From contig NZ_KV789172.1 of the NCBI RefSeq assembly GCF_001807485.1, positions 1 to 64,000 of the forward strand: a stretch of DNA of 64,000 bases. Reading direction: 5' to 3'. Both the position numbers and the translations under genes were made by a program. The stretch comes from Corynebacterium sp. HMSC08A12 (GTDB lineage: Bacteria; Actinomycetota; Actinomycetes; Mycobacteriales; Mycobacteriaceae). The notes beneath the pieces are model-generated. The model was not told where the DNA came from, made no database searches, and saw only the letters and a list, made by a program, of their open reading frames with translations. How positions within the stretch are numbered: position 1 is the first letter of the stretch; every line of letters begins with the position of its first letter. Of this stretch, positions 46,958-55,150 are shown in pieces.

Positions 46958-48334
46958 CTAAGCCCGGATCACGGCGAGAGCTTCGTCGACGATGGCCTGT
47001 ACTCCCTCGTCGTCGCGCGCCTCGACGTTGAGGCGCAGCAGCGGTTCGGTGTTTGACGCCCGCACGTTCAGCCACGAGCCGTCCTGCAGCTCGATGGTCA
47101 CGCCGTCCAGCCGGTCGACGGATGCAGTGCGGTCGGCGAAGGCCTCCACCACGGCCTCGGTGCGTCCTGCCTGGTCGGCAACCTCGGAGTTGATCTCCCC
47201 GGAGGCGCGGTAGGTCTCATAGGCGCGCTTCAGTTCGGACAGCGGCTTGTCCTGCCCGCCGAGGGTCGCCAGCACGTGCAGGGCGGCCAGCATGCCGGAG
47301 TCCGCGTTGAAGAAGTCGCTGAAGTAGTAGTGCGCGGAGTGCTCGCCGCCGAAGACAGCGCCTTCCTTGGCCATCTGCGCCTTGATGAAGGAGTGGCCCA
47401 CGCGGGTGCGCACCGGCTTGCCGCCCTTGGCCTCCACCAGTTCGCGTACGGACTTGGAGGTGATCAGGTTGTGGATGATCGTCGCGCCCGGCTGCTCGTC
47501 CAGGTAGCGCTCGGCGATCATGGCGCAGATGGTGGAGGGGGAAACGGCCTCGCCCAGCTCGTCCACGATGAAGCAGCGGTCCGCGTCGCCGTCGAAGGCG
47601 ATGCCGAGGTCCGCACCCTTGTCCACGGTGAACTTCTGCAGGTCCACCAGGTTCTTCGGGTCCAGCGGGTTGGCCTCGTGGTTCGGGAAGTTGCCGTCGA
47701 GCTCGAAGTAGAGGTCGAAGATCTCCAGCGAGTCCTGCTTCAGCACGGCGGGAACGGTAAGCCCACCCATGCCGTTGCCCGCGTCCACCGCGACCTTCAG
47801 GGGGCGGATGTTCAGCGGCACCAGGTTGTTCAGGTAGTCGGCGTAGCCTTCCAGCACGTCCTCGGTGGTGTTGGTGCCGGGCTCGCCGTCGTAGGCGGGG
47901 ATGCCCTCGACCAGCTCGGAGGAGATGCGGTCCAGGCCGGAATCCTGCCCCACCGGACGTGCGCCGGCGCGGCAGAGCTTGATGCCGTTGTACTTCGCCG
48001 GGTTGTGGGAGGCGGTGAACATGGCACCCGGGCATTCCTTCACGCCGCTGGCGTAGTACAGCTCGTCGGTACTGGTGAGCCCCAGGGTGACGGTGTCCAG
48101 CCCCTGCGCGTTCACGCCTTCCGCGAAGGCGGCGGCCAGGCTCGGAGAGCTGTCGCGCATATCGTGGCCGATGACGATCGTCTCCGCGCCCTCTTCGCGC
48201 ATCAGGCGGGCGAAGGAGGCAGCCACGTCGCGCACGAACTCCTCGTTGAGGAATCCGGCGCCCTCGCCGACAACTCCACGGACGTCATAGGCCTTGATGG
48301 CCGCTGCTACGTCTTTGGGGGAATGGGTAGCCAT
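46958..48334 (-). CDS. manB: phosphomannomutase/phosphoglucomutase
   Basis: 458 residues of the alpha-D-phosphohexomutase family. The phosphoserine loop is FTASHNPAKYNGIK, the metal-binding loop is IAFDGDADRCF, and the sugar-binding loop is GGEHSAHYYF. The phosphate-binding loop near the end is VRASNTEPLLRLNVEARD. It interconverts mannose-6-P and mannose-1-P. It is co-transcribed with manA. ATG at 48334 with AAAGGAA upstream. It lies 14 nt after the DUF3499 stop. Confidence 0.93.
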   Translation of the reverse strand: MATHSPKDVAAAIKAYDVRGVVGEGAGFLNEEFVRDVAASFARLMREEGAETIVIGHDMRDSSPSLAAAFAEGVNAQGLDTVTLGLTSTDELYYASGVKECPGAMFTASHNPAKYNGIKLCRAGARPVGQDSGLDRISSELVEGIPAYDGEPGTNTTEDVLEGYADYLNNLVPLNIRPLKVAVDAGNGMGGLTVPAVLKQDSLEIFDLYFELDGNFPNHEANPLDPKNLVDLQKFTVDKGADLGIAFDGDADRCFIVDELGEAVSPSTICAMIAERYLDEQPGATIIHNLITSKSVRELVEAKGGKPVRTRVGHSFIKAQMAKEGAVFGGEHSAHYYFSDFFNADSGMLAALHVLATLGGQDKPLSELKRAYETYRASGEINSEVADQAGRTEAVVEAFADRTASVDRLDGVTIELQDGSWLNVRASNTEPLLRLNVEARDDEGVQAIVDEALAVIRA

Positions 48335-48348
48335 GGGGTTTCCTTTCG

Positions 48349-48768
48349 CTAGTGCTGGTCGCGGACCGCGCGCAGGTGGCGGCGCGGCGTGGACCGGGGC
48401 AGGTTCTTCATGGATGGATGGTGCGGCGTGGCTTCGGGGATCTCCGAGCGCCGGTAGAGCCGGGGGGCGGGTTGCGCCTGCTCCTGCTTCTCGTGCTCGG
48501 CGGCCTGCTGCACGGCCTCGGCCAGCGCCATCAAGTCTTCTTCGTCAGCTTCGGCGGCCGCGGGTTCGTCGGCAAACTCCAACGTCCAGCCCTGCGGAAC
48601 GGTGGTGCGGCGGGCGTGGCTTTCGCACAGGTCCCACCGGTGAGGGTTTCCGCTAACGCTCAGCGGCCCCACGATGGCCAGCTGCTCTGCATAGTTGAAC
48701 TCCAGCGTGGCGACGGCAGGCTTGCCGCAGCCGGGGCGAGAGCATTGTCGGATAAAAGTCACGCGCAT
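48349..48768 (-). CDS. DUF3499 family protein
   Basis: 139 residues. MRVTFIRQCSRPGCGKPAVATLEFNYAEQLAIVGPLSVSGNPHRWDLCESHARRTTVPQGW contains two Cys pairs and a His that look like a zinc ribbon. The C-terminal third is basic (KNLPRSTPRRHLRAVRDQH). The family is actinobacterial and sits next to whiB2 and manB in several genomes. ATG at 48768 is the family start; longer frames are spurious. Function is unknown. It is divergent from the metallopeptidase-like gene at 48845. Confidence 0.82.
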   Translation of the reverse strand: MRVTFIRQCSRPGCGKPAVATLEFNYAEQLAIVGPLSVSGNPHRWDLCESHARRTTVPQGWTLEFADEPAAAEADEEDLMALAEAVQQAAEHEKQEQAQPAPRLYRRSEIPEATPHHPSMKNLPRSTPRRHLRAVRDQH

Positions 48769-48844
48769 TAGTGTAGCCCTTTTACCCTGGCTTTCGAGCG
48801 TGCCCTCGTGGCATGTCGCCGCAGCGCGGTTAAGATGTGTTCCT

Positions 48845-49297
48845 ATGAAGCAGGACGCGCGCATGAGGCAGGACCCCCGAGGCAGGGGCATCCGGGGCAT
48901 CTTGCTGCCGGAGGTGCCGCGGAATAAGTCGCGTTCGGAGCGCTTCGACGATGCGGTTTTGGATGCGTTCGAACCTATTTTGGAGCGTTTTGACGCCGAA
49001 CTTTCCAGCCTCGACGTCGCCGTCGACGTCGTGCCGCGCATGCGGCTGAGCGCGGGTTACCGGCAGTGGCCGGAGGATGTGGTCGCCGATGGTCAGGTTC
49101 CGCTGGGCCGACTGGTCACCGCCGGCGTGGACAACACTGGCGCCCCTACCCGTCCGCGCATCATTATTTTCCGCCGTCCAGTGGAATCCCGCGCGACTTC
49201 CGCGCGGGAGCTGCAGGACATCCTGCGGATGATCATTGTGCGCCTGGTGGCCTGCTATCTGAACGTCTCCCCCACTCAGATCGACCCGCGGCTTTAG
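48845..49297 (+). CDS. metallopeptidase-family (Acel_2062-like) protein, HExxH lost
   Basis: 150 residues. It belongs to the small actinobacterial zincin family next to whiB2. The N-terminal RGRGIRGILLPEVPRNKSRSERFDDAVLDAFEPI and the strand TRPRIIIFRRPVESR are recognisable. At the place where an active member has HExxHxxGxxD, this one reads ILRMIIVRLVACYLNVSPTQID, with no His or Glu pair, so it cannot bind zinc in the normal way. It is therefore probably non-catalytic. ATG at 48845. It is divergent from DUF3499 and converges with whiB2, with no gap between the stops. Confidence 0.72.
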   Translation: MKQDARMRQDPRGRGIRGILLPEVPRNKSRSERFDDAVLDAFEPILERFDAELSSLDVAVDVVPRMRLSAGYRQWPEDVVADGQVPLGRLVTAGVDNTGAPTRPRIIIFRRPVESRATSARELQDILRMIIVRLVACYLNVSPTQIDPRL

Positions 49298-49663
49298 TTA
49301 GCCAATACGCTTCTTCAGGCGGCGACGCTCGCGCTCGGAGAGCCCGCCCCAGATACCGAAGCGCTCGTCGTGCTCCAATGCATATTCCAGGCACTCGTCG
49401 CGCACGCCGCAGGCCTGGCAGATGCGCTTGGCCTCGCGGGTGGAGCCACCCTTCTCCGGAAAGAACGCCTCCGGGTCGGTTTGCGCGCACAGCGCCTGCT
49501 CTTGCCAGTCCTGCTCTACTGCATCGAAAAGCAGATCGAAGTCCTGCGTCAGATCGAAGAGGTTCTTCTGGCGAGCTTCATTGTCCACGTTCGCCTCCTG
49601 CTCTACCGCCGAGGAACCGTCAGCAAAGTGGCCACGAAGGGCGGTGTCTACTGACTTGTCCAC
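49298..49663 (-). CDS. whcD: WhiB-family Fe-S regulator (WhiB2 / WhcD)
   Basis: 121 residues. Cluster cysteines are C59, C82, C85 and C91 (C-x22-C-x2-C-x5-C). The turn motif GIWGG is at 103-107, and the basic end is ERERRRLKKRIG. The acidic N-terminal extension of about 55 residues is typical of WhiB2, the septation regulator of actinobacteria; the corynebacterial gene is called whcD and works with WhiA. GTG at 49663 has GAGGAG 6 nt upstream. The leader contains three 9-bp tandem repeats and the promoter region two 17-bp direct repeats. Confidence 0.88.
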   Translation of the reverse strand: MDKSVDTALRGHFADGSSAVEQEANVDNEARQKNLFDLTQDFDLLFDAVEQDWQEQALCAQTDPEAFFPEKGGSTREAKRICQACGVRDECLEYALEHDERFGIWGGLSERERRRLKKRIG

Positions 49664-49675
49664 GGAGGTCTCCTC

Positions 49676-49702
49676 ATCTGATGTATCTGATGTATCTGAT
49701 GC
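49676..49702. repeat. three tandem 9-bp repeats in the whcD leader
   Basis: ATCTGATGT at 49676 and 49685 and ATCTGATGC at 49694 are contiguous. They lie 13 bases upstream of the whcD GTG start, right beside its Shine-Dalgarno, so copy number could alter spacing in the leader but not the reading frame. Confidence 0.75.
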
Positions 49703-49843
49703 CTGACTTTGTTGGTCTACTGAAGATTACACACTGGTAATTACACCGCGTCAAGCTTTGGGAAATTCCCTCAAGCCACTTCATTCACATCAGTCACTAG
49801 CGCCCCTACAGCCACAGCCTCCTGAGAAAATAGGCTCTAACGC

Positions 49844-49891
49844 AACCACAACGTATGCACGGAACGTTACCTAAAACCACAACATATGGAC
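49844..49891. repeat. 17-bp direct repeats, 31 bp apart, upstream of whcD
   Basis: AACCACAACGTATGCAC (49844-49860) and AACCACAACATATGGAC (49875-49891) match at 15 of 17 positions. Their 31-bp period is about three helical turns, so a protein could occupy both on one DNA face. The binding protein is unknown. Confidence 0.55.
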
Positions 49892-49895
49892 ATTT

Positions 49896-49916
49896 TCCTG
49901 AACCTTTAGTTCAGGA
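49896..49916. repeat. 7-bp dyad beyond the whcD repeats
   Basis: TCCTGAA (49896-49902) and TTCAGGA (49910-49916) flank a 7-nt spacer CCTTTAG. It lies 5 bases past the second direct repeat, and about 54 bases beyond the pyrophosphorylase stop. It may be a weak terminator for that gene or part of the whcD control region. Confidence 0.45.
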
Positions 49917-49969
49917 CACACTAGATGTAGTGAAATTTGTCTAAATTTTTCCTCGGACGGCGAAAAACG

Positions 49970-51052
49970 CTAGATGTCGGAGGAAAAGCGCACGCCACCA
50001 TCCGGCAGACTCACTCCCGGCCACACGCGCAGGCCATCGCGCAGCTCGCAGCGGGCACCGATGACGGCACCCTCACCGATCACGCAGTCCACCAGGTGCG
50101 CCCGCGCACCGATGCGCACGCCCGCGGCAATCACGCAGCGCTCCACGGTCGCGCCCGCCTCGATCTGCACGCCATCGAAGACCACGGATTCCTCCACGCG
50201 CGCCCCGCCGCCGATCTCCACGCCGCGGCCGATCACGGTGCCGCCCAGCAGCAGTGCCCCGCCGGCGATGGCGCTGGACTCGTCCACCAGGCTCTCCCCG
50301 TGGCGTCCATCGAGCAACGGTGAGGGGGCGATGCCGCGCACCAGGTCCGAGGACCCGCGCACGAAGTCCGCCGGCGTACCCATGTCGCGCCAGTAAGACT
50401 GGTCCACGTGGCCGAACACGCGGGCTCCGGATTCCAGCAGGGCCGGGAAGATCTCGCGCTCCACGCTCACCGGGCGGCCGGCGGGGATCTTCTCGATCAC
50501 GGAGCGGTTGAACACGTAGCTGCCGGCGTTGATCTGGTCCGTCGGCGGGTCCTCCGTCTTCTCCAGGAACGCGCTCACGCGGCCGTCGGCGTCCGTGGGC
50601 ACGCAGCCGAAGGCGCGGGGGTCGGAGACGCGCAGCAGGTGCAGCGTCACGTCGGCCTCTTGCTCCACGTGGGTCTTCAACACGGCATTCAGATCCGTCC
50701 CGCCCAGCACGTCGCCGTTGAAAACCATCGCGCGGTCGTAGCGCAGGTGGTCCAGCACGTTGCGGATACCGCCGCCGGTGCCCAGCGGCTCCTCCTCCAC
50801 CACGTACTCGATTTCCAGGCCCAGGTGGCTGCCGTCGCCGAAGTGCTCTTCGAAGACCTCGGCCTTGAACGAGGTGCCGAGCACCACGTGCGTCATCCCG
50901 GCGGCCTTGATGCGAGCCAGCAGGTGCTCCAGGAATGGTGCACCGGCCACCGGCAGCATCGGCTTCGGGATGGAGTTAGTCAGGGGGCGCAGTCGGGTGC
51001 CCTTGCCTCCGACCAGGATCACTGCGTCGGTCGTGGCTGCGAGATCTACCAC
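49970..51052 (-). CDS. manC: NDP-sugar pyrophosphorylase, probably mannose-1-phosphate guanylyltransferase
   Basis: 360 residues. The nucleotidyltransferase signature GGKGTRLRPLTNSIPKPMLPVAG is at 15-37, with VFNGDVLGG (metal-site Asp) and VSAFLEKTEDPPTDQINAGSYVF. From about 250 the protein forms a left-handed beta-helix with hexapeptide repeats. In corynebacteria and mycobacteria the corresponding gene supplies GDP-mannose or a related NDP-sugar for the cell wall; the exact nucleotide cannot be read from sequence. GTG at 51052 preceded by AAAGG. It is followed upstream on the same strand by wbbL and rmlD homologues. Confidence 0.85.
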   Translation of the reverse strand: MVDLAATTDAVILVGGKGTRLRPLTNSIPKPMLPVAGAPFLEHLLARIKAAGMTHVVLGTSFKAEVFEEHFGDGSHLGLEIEYVVEEEPLGTGGGIRNVLDHLRYDRAMVFNGDVLGGTDLNAVLKTHVEQEADVTLHLLRVSDPRAFGCVPTDADGRVSAFLEKTEDPPTDQINAGSYVFNRSVIEKIPAGRPVSVEREIFPALLESGARVFGHVDQSYWRDMGTPADFVRGSSDLVRGIAPSPLLDGRHGESLVDESSAIAGGALLLGGTVIGRGVEIGGGARVEESVVFDGVQIEAGATVERCVIAAGVRIGARAHLVDCVIGEGAVIGARCELRDGLRVWPGVSLPDGGVRFSSDI

Positions 51053-51127
51053 TTCTTTGGCCTTTCTGTTCCTTACTGCTTTTTGCTATTGGTTTTCACA
51101 CACTAGTCACTGTTTTTGCCGCGGCGT

Positions 51128-51997
51128 TCAACCCACGCCGTGCGCTGCCGCAATTGCAATCTTCTCGCGGATCTTCAGCCCGGCCTTCAGCACCATGCGC
51201 ACCGGAAGGTAGCGCCACCCCGGCAGCCGATCCGCCTGGAAGCGGTAGGCGCTGTCGTGATGGGCCTTTAGCACGACGTCCGGGTGCTTGCCCGCCACGT
51301 GCCCCTTGGCGTGCCGGATCTCCGCGCTCGGAACGAAAACATTCAGCCACCCCGCGCGCCCCAGCCGGTCGCCCAGGTCCACGTCTTCCATGTACATGAA
51401 GTACCGCTCGTCGAACCCGCCCAGGGCCTCGAAGGCATCCCAGCGCAGCAGCAGGCAGGAGCCACTCAGCCAGCCTGCGGTCCGCTCGCTGTCCATGTCT
51501 TCGTCGTCCAGGTAGCGCTTGGTCCAGGGATTGGTCGGCCAGATCTTGCCCAGCAGCGCATGCCCGATGCCGGAGCCGAGTTGCGGCACCGCGCGGGCGG
51601 ATGGGTAGGCGCTGCCGTCTGCCTCTACGATGCGGGGGCCCAGCGCTCCTGCACGAGGGTGACGCCGCGCCGCCTCCAATAGTTTCTCGATCGCGTCTTC
51701 GCTAAACACGACGTCCGGGTTGGAGATCACCAGGTAGTCCGAGTTGATCTCTCCGGCTTCGCGGGCCGCACGCAGGTGGCGGGCGCCGAGGTTCATGCCG
51801 GCCCCGTAGCCGACGTTGCCCCCGCTGTAGAGCAGCTCCGCGCGCCCGGCCTCTGCGGCCGCTTCGGGAGCTCCGTCCGTAGAACCGTTGTCCACCATGA
51901 CGACCCGCGCGTTAGTTGGCACCGAGTCCAGGAACTTGTTTAGGTACTCCCCCGGTGAATAGGTCACGGTGATAATCGCGATGGGTGCCTCTGTCAT
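51128..51997 (-). CDS. wbbL: rhamnosyltransferase WbbL-like (GT2)
   Basis: 289 residues. The GT2 nucleotide-binding start is IITVTYSPGEYLNKFLDSVP, with VVMVDNGSTDG, and DYLVISNPDVVF as the DxD region. A Gly-rich acceptor segment, YGAGMNLGARHL, and WLSGSCLLLRWDAFEALGGFDERYFMYMEDVDLGDRL complete the family pattern. In mycobacteria WbbL adds rhamnose to the decaprenyl-PP-GlcNAc linker that joins arabinogalactan to peptidoglycan. ATG at 51997. It lies 11 nt after the rmlD stop. The last residues are basic, suggesting membrane association. Confidence 0.87.
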   Translation of the reverse strand: MTEAPIAIITVTYSPGEYLNKFLDSVPTNARVVMVDNGSTDGAPEAAAEAGRAELLYSGGNVGYGAGMNLGARHLRAAREAGEINSDYLVISNPDVVFSEDAIEKLLEAARRHPRAGALGPRIVEADGSAYPSARAVPQLGSGIGHALLGKIWPTNPWTKRYLDDEDMDSERTAGWLSGSCLLLRWDAFEALGGFDERYFMYMEDVDLGDRLGRAGWLNVFVPSAEIRHAKGHVAGKHPDVVLKAHHDSAYRFQADRLPGWRYLPVRMVLKAGLKIREKIAIAAAHGVG

Positions 51998-52008
51998 GGC
52001 CGTTGAGG

Positions 52009-52833
52009 TTACCCCAGGGCAGCCCGCAAACTATCCCGCCACGCGGGCAGGCCGGTCGCCGGAATCTGCAGGGCACTGTTGCGGGGCCGGCGCGCGGGAG
52101 TGGGATACTCGCTGCTCGGAATGGCCTTTACTCGCGCCGGATCGCACCCCAGTGTGGCGAAGATCTCGCGGGCGAAACCGCACCATGTGGTCAGCGGCCC
52201 GGAACCGGTCACGTGGCTGATCGCCGGAGACTGCCGCCCATCCACCATCGCCGCCAGCTCCGCCGCCAGCACGTCGGCGTGGGTGGGCCGGCCGAATTGG
52301 TCGTCCACTACCGAGGGATTCACGCCCGCCCGCGCCAAGCGCGCCATGGTGGTGGCGAAGTTGCGCCCAGTCGCGTCGTAAACCCAGCCCGTGCGGACCA
52401 CGTGCCCGCCGAGGTTCAGCACCCGCCGCTCCCCCTCCAGCTTGCTGCGCCCGTAGGCGTTCAACGGGCCGGGCTGGCCGTCGACCGGGTTTTCGCAGCC
52501 CACCGGCAGGTCTCCGGAGAACACGTAGTCGGTGGAGACGTGCCACATCGGCACCCCGTGCACCTCGGCCCAGGAGGCTAACCTCCCCGGGGCTACCGCG
52601 TTTACCTGATGCACCACACCCGCGTTTTCAGGCTTCTCGGCATCGTCCACGGCTGTGAATGCAGCGAGGTTGACGATGGCTTCAACGTCAGACGGCGGCG
52701 TCAATAAGAAAGAATCCACAGATCCCGCAACGGCGAGGTCCGCGTGCGCGCGCCCTACCGGCACAAAGTCGGGGCGGAGGCGCAGCAGGGCACGGCCTAC
52801 CTGACCGGAGGCTCCGAAAACCAAAACACTCAT
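52009..52833 (-). CDS. rmlD: dTDP-4-dehydrorhamnose reductase
   Basis: 274 residues. The NAD(P) loop is VLVFGASGQVGRAL. VNLAAFTAVDDAE is the RmlD signature. The catalytic Y-x3-K occurs in LNAYGRSKLEGE, and HVSTDYVFSGD precedes it. It completes dTDP-rhamnose synthesis. ATG at 52833. It forms a unit with wbbL and the pyrophosphorylase and diverges from the LCP gene at 52881 across 47 bp. Confidence 0.9.
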   Translation of the reverse strand: MSVLVFGASGQVGRALLRLRPDFVPVGRAHADLAVAGSVDSFLLTPPSDVEAIVNLAAFTAVDDAEKPENAGVVHQVNAVAPGRLASWAEVHGVPMWHVSTDYVFSGDLPVGCENPVDGQPGPLNAYGRSKLEGERRVLNLGGHVVRTGWVYDATGRNFATTMARLARAGVNPSVVDDQFGRPTHADVLAAELAAMVDGRQSPAISHVTGSGPLTTWCGFAREIFATLGCDPARVKAIPSSEYPTPARRPRNSALQIPATGLPAWRDSLRAALG

Positions 52834-52880
52834 AAAATCAGTACTACACCAGCGGCATCTTTGCCGCTAAAGTGTGAATA

Positions 52881-54569
52881 ATGACAGAGCAGACAGGGCA
52901 TCAGAGAAGCCGCCATTCACGGCGTATCCAGGCAGCCCCCGGTGGCGTAGAAGCCAAGCAGATCGGCCCCGGCTGGTCGCGCGGGGTGCTGGCTGCGGTC
53001 TCGGCACTCGCGCTGGTCGTGATGGGTATCGGCTACATGGCGGTCGGCAACCTTAACGGTGGGCTGGCCCAGGCGGACAACCTGAACCTCGGCAATCAGC
53101 CGGACGGGGCGACCGACATTCTGCTGGTGGGCGTGGATTCCCGTACGGATGCGAAGGGCAACCCCCTGTCCCAGAAGGAGATCGACATGCTCCGTGCGGG
53201 CGAAGAAGAGGCCACAAACACGGACACGATGATCCTCATTCGCATCCCGAACGATGGCTCCTCGGCGACCGCGGTCTCGCTGCCCCGCGACACGTACGTC
53301 AGCACCCCTGACAACGGCAACATGAAGCTCAACGGCGTGTACGGCACCGCCAAGTTCGAGAAGTCGCAGGAGCTGGCGAAGGACAGCGACTACAGCGAGT
53401 CCGACATCGACCAGAAGTCCACCGAAGCCGGTCGCCAGGCGCTCATCAGCTCGGTGGCGGACCTCACTGGCATCAACGTCGACCACTACGCTGAGGTCGG
53501 CCTGCTGGGCTTCGTGCTGCTCACCGACGCGGTTGGTGGCGTGGACGTGTGCCTGAAGAACAAGGTCGACGAGCCACTGTCCGGCGCGAAGTTCAAGAAG
53601 GGCCGCCAGACCCTCAACGGCCAGGACGCGCTGAGCTTCGTCCGCCAGCGCCACGAGCTACCGCGCGGCGACCTGGACCGCATCACCCGCCAGCAGGCCT
53701 ACATGGCCAGCCTGGCCAACAAGGTGCTTTCCTCCAAGACGCTGACGGACCCGGGCAGCATGTCCAAGCTCAACGACGCGGTGCAGCGATCCGTGGTGCT
53801 GGACAGCGGCTGGGACGTCATGGGGCTGGCCACGCAGATGCAGAACATGGCCGGCGGCGACGTGAGCTTCCAGACCATCCCCGTGACCAGCATCGACGGC
53901 ACGGGCGACTACGGCGAGTCCGTCGTGACGGTGGATAACGACCAGGTTCACGAGTTCTTCGAGGATCTGCTGGGCGACAAGCCGGGCGAGGAGAGCACTT
54001 CCTCCGACAAGCCCGCCGACATCACCGACTACAAGGCCAAGGACTACAAGGTCAACGTCTTCAACGCCTCCGAGGCGCCCGGTCTCGCCGCCAGGGTGTC
54101 GGACCTGGCTAAGGACTACGGCTACAAGCCGGGCAAGGTCGGCAACCACGCCGAGACCGGCATTTCGGAGTCCCAGGTCAACGCCAAGAACCCCGACGAT
54201 CCGGCGGCCCGCGCCCTGGCGAAACAGCTGGGCGGACTGACCGTGGTGGAAGATTCCTCCCTGGACGAGCACGAGCTCTCCGTCACTCTGTCCGGCACCT
54301 ACGCCGGCCCGGGCATCCTGGAGCAATCCGCCCCGCTGACCAAGCCGGACGACCCGAATGTCGGCACTCTCACCGAGGGCATCAAGGACCTCGACGGCGA
54401 CGGCATCCCGGACGAGGACGCCTCCGCAGCCCAGACCGGCACTGACACTACTGGCTCTGGTTCCGACTCTGACAAGCCCGCCTCCGTCGGCACGCCGGGC
54501 TCCGGCGAGGGCATCGACCATAAGGATCCGATCGACGCCGGCGGCGACGGTCCGATGTGTGTGAACTAA
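52881..54569 (+). CDS. LytR-CpsA-Psr phosphotransferase with LytR_C domain
   Basis: 562 residues. A short basic head and one membrane helix (about 36-57, GVLAAVSALALVVMGIGYMAV) precede the LCP domain. DILLVGVDSRTD, the ALSLPRDTYV-type strand (AVSLPRDTYVS) and GGVDVCLKN are LCP landmarks, along with GQDALSFVRQRHELPRGDLDRITRQQAYM with the catalytic Arg residues. A C-terminal LytR_C domain is at about 390-480, then an acidic, Ser/Gly-rich tail. LCP proteins transfer arabinogalactan to peptidoglycan in corynebacteria. ATG at 52881; the upstream RBS is weak. Its stop overlaps the next ATG (TAATG). Confidence 0.92.
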   Translation: MTEQTGHQRSRHSRRIQAAPGGVEAKQIGPGWSRGVLAAVSALALVVMGIGYMAVGNLNGGLAQADNLNLGNQPDGATDILLVGVDSRTDAKGNPLSQKEIDMLRAGEEEATNTDTMILIRIPNDGSSATAVSLPRDTYVSTPDNGNMKLNGVYGTAKFEKSQELAKDSDYSESDIDQKSTEAGRQALISSVADLTGINVDHYAEVGLLGFVLLTDAVGGVDVCLKNKVDEPLSGAKFKKGRQTLNGQDALSFVRQRHELPRGDLDRITRQQAYMASLANKVLSSKTLTDPGSMSKLNDAVQRSVVLDSGWDVMGLATQMQNMAGGDVSFQTIPVTSIDGTGDYGESVVTVDNDQVHEFFEDLLGDKPGEESTSSDKPADITDYKAKDYKVNVFNASEAPGLAARVSDLAKDYGYKPGKVGNHAETGISESQVNAKNPDDPAARALAKQLGGLTVVEDSSLDEHELSVTLSGTYAGPGILEQSAPLTKPDDPNVGTLTEGIKDLDGDGIPDEDASAAQTGTDTTGSGSDSDKPASVGTPGSGEGIDHKDPIDAGGDGPMCVN

Positions 54570-55150
54570 TGGATATTATCGCCCCACTCGTAGCCCAGGA
54601 TCCGGCCAGCCCGCGCCTGACCACCTACACCCCCGCCGGCCGCATGGAGCTGTCCGCCCAGACCCTGCACAACTGGCAATCGAAGGCTGCCCACCTGCTG
54701 GATTCGCTCGCCCCGGCATCGGTCGGGATCGCCTGTGCCCCGGGTTGGCAGCCGCTCATGATCGTTCTGGGTTGCTGGCGGACTGGTGTTTCTATTGTTG
54801 ACGCCGACTCTTGCGACGTGCTTTTTACCGATGACTTAGCTCTGGCGGAGGCCCACTCGGGTGAGGTTTTCGTGCTCTCCGACGATCCTTTCGGCCGCGG
54901 CGTGGAGGAGTCCGGCGGCGAGCTGCCCTTCGGAGTGAACGACTTCTCCCCCGAGCTGCGCGTGCAGCCGGATGACTACCCCGGCCCGGCTGCCGCCCCC
55001 GCCCCGGAAGGCCCGCGGGTGCTGGTGCCCGCGTGGACCGATACCCAGTCGATGCTGGATACACTAAAGCCGCTGCGCGACGGCGGCTCGGTGGTGATGG
55101 CCACCGAGCCTACGGCCGAGATCGCAGCGGCGGAAAACGCGACTATTTAA
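54569..55150 (+). CDS. TIGR03089 family protein
   Basis: 193 residues. The pattern (IIAPLVAQDPASPRLTTYTPAGRMELSAQTLHNWQSKAAHLL, VGIACAPGWQPLMIVLGCWRTG) resembles the N-terminal part of AMP-binding/adenylating enzymes, but the ATP motifs are absent. That is characteristic of TIGR03089. ATG at 54569 overlaps the LCP stop, so the two are translationally coupled. The 3' end overlaps the convergent ABC permease by 8 bp. The C terminus is unusually Pro/Ala-rich around 150. Its role in wall assembly is only a guess from position. Confidence 0.7.
   Translation: MDIIAPLVAQDPASPRLTTYTPAGRMELSAQTLHNWQSKAAHLLDSLAPASVGIACAPGWQPLMIVLGCWRTGVSIVDADSCDVLFTDDLALAEAHSGEVFVLSDDPFGRGVEESGGELPFGVNDFSPELRVQPDDYPGPAAAPAPEGPRVLVPAWTDTQSMLDTLKPLRDGGSVVMATEPTAEIAAAENATI

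Larger units (their letters stand above)
49664..49969. other. 306-bp intergenic region upstream of whcD
   Basis: It has no ORF with a plausible RBS. It is notably AT-rich compared with both neighbours. It contains three tandem 9-mers, a pair of 17-bp direct repeats and a hairpin-like dyad. It serves as promoter and leader for whcD and as 3' flank for the pyrophosphorylase gene, both on the minus strand. Confidence 0.55.

Noticed and set aside
49664..49969. CRISPR array
   Set aside because: The repeats in this gap are only 9 bp contiguous and 17 bp in two copies, without regular spacers; no cas gene is present in the window.
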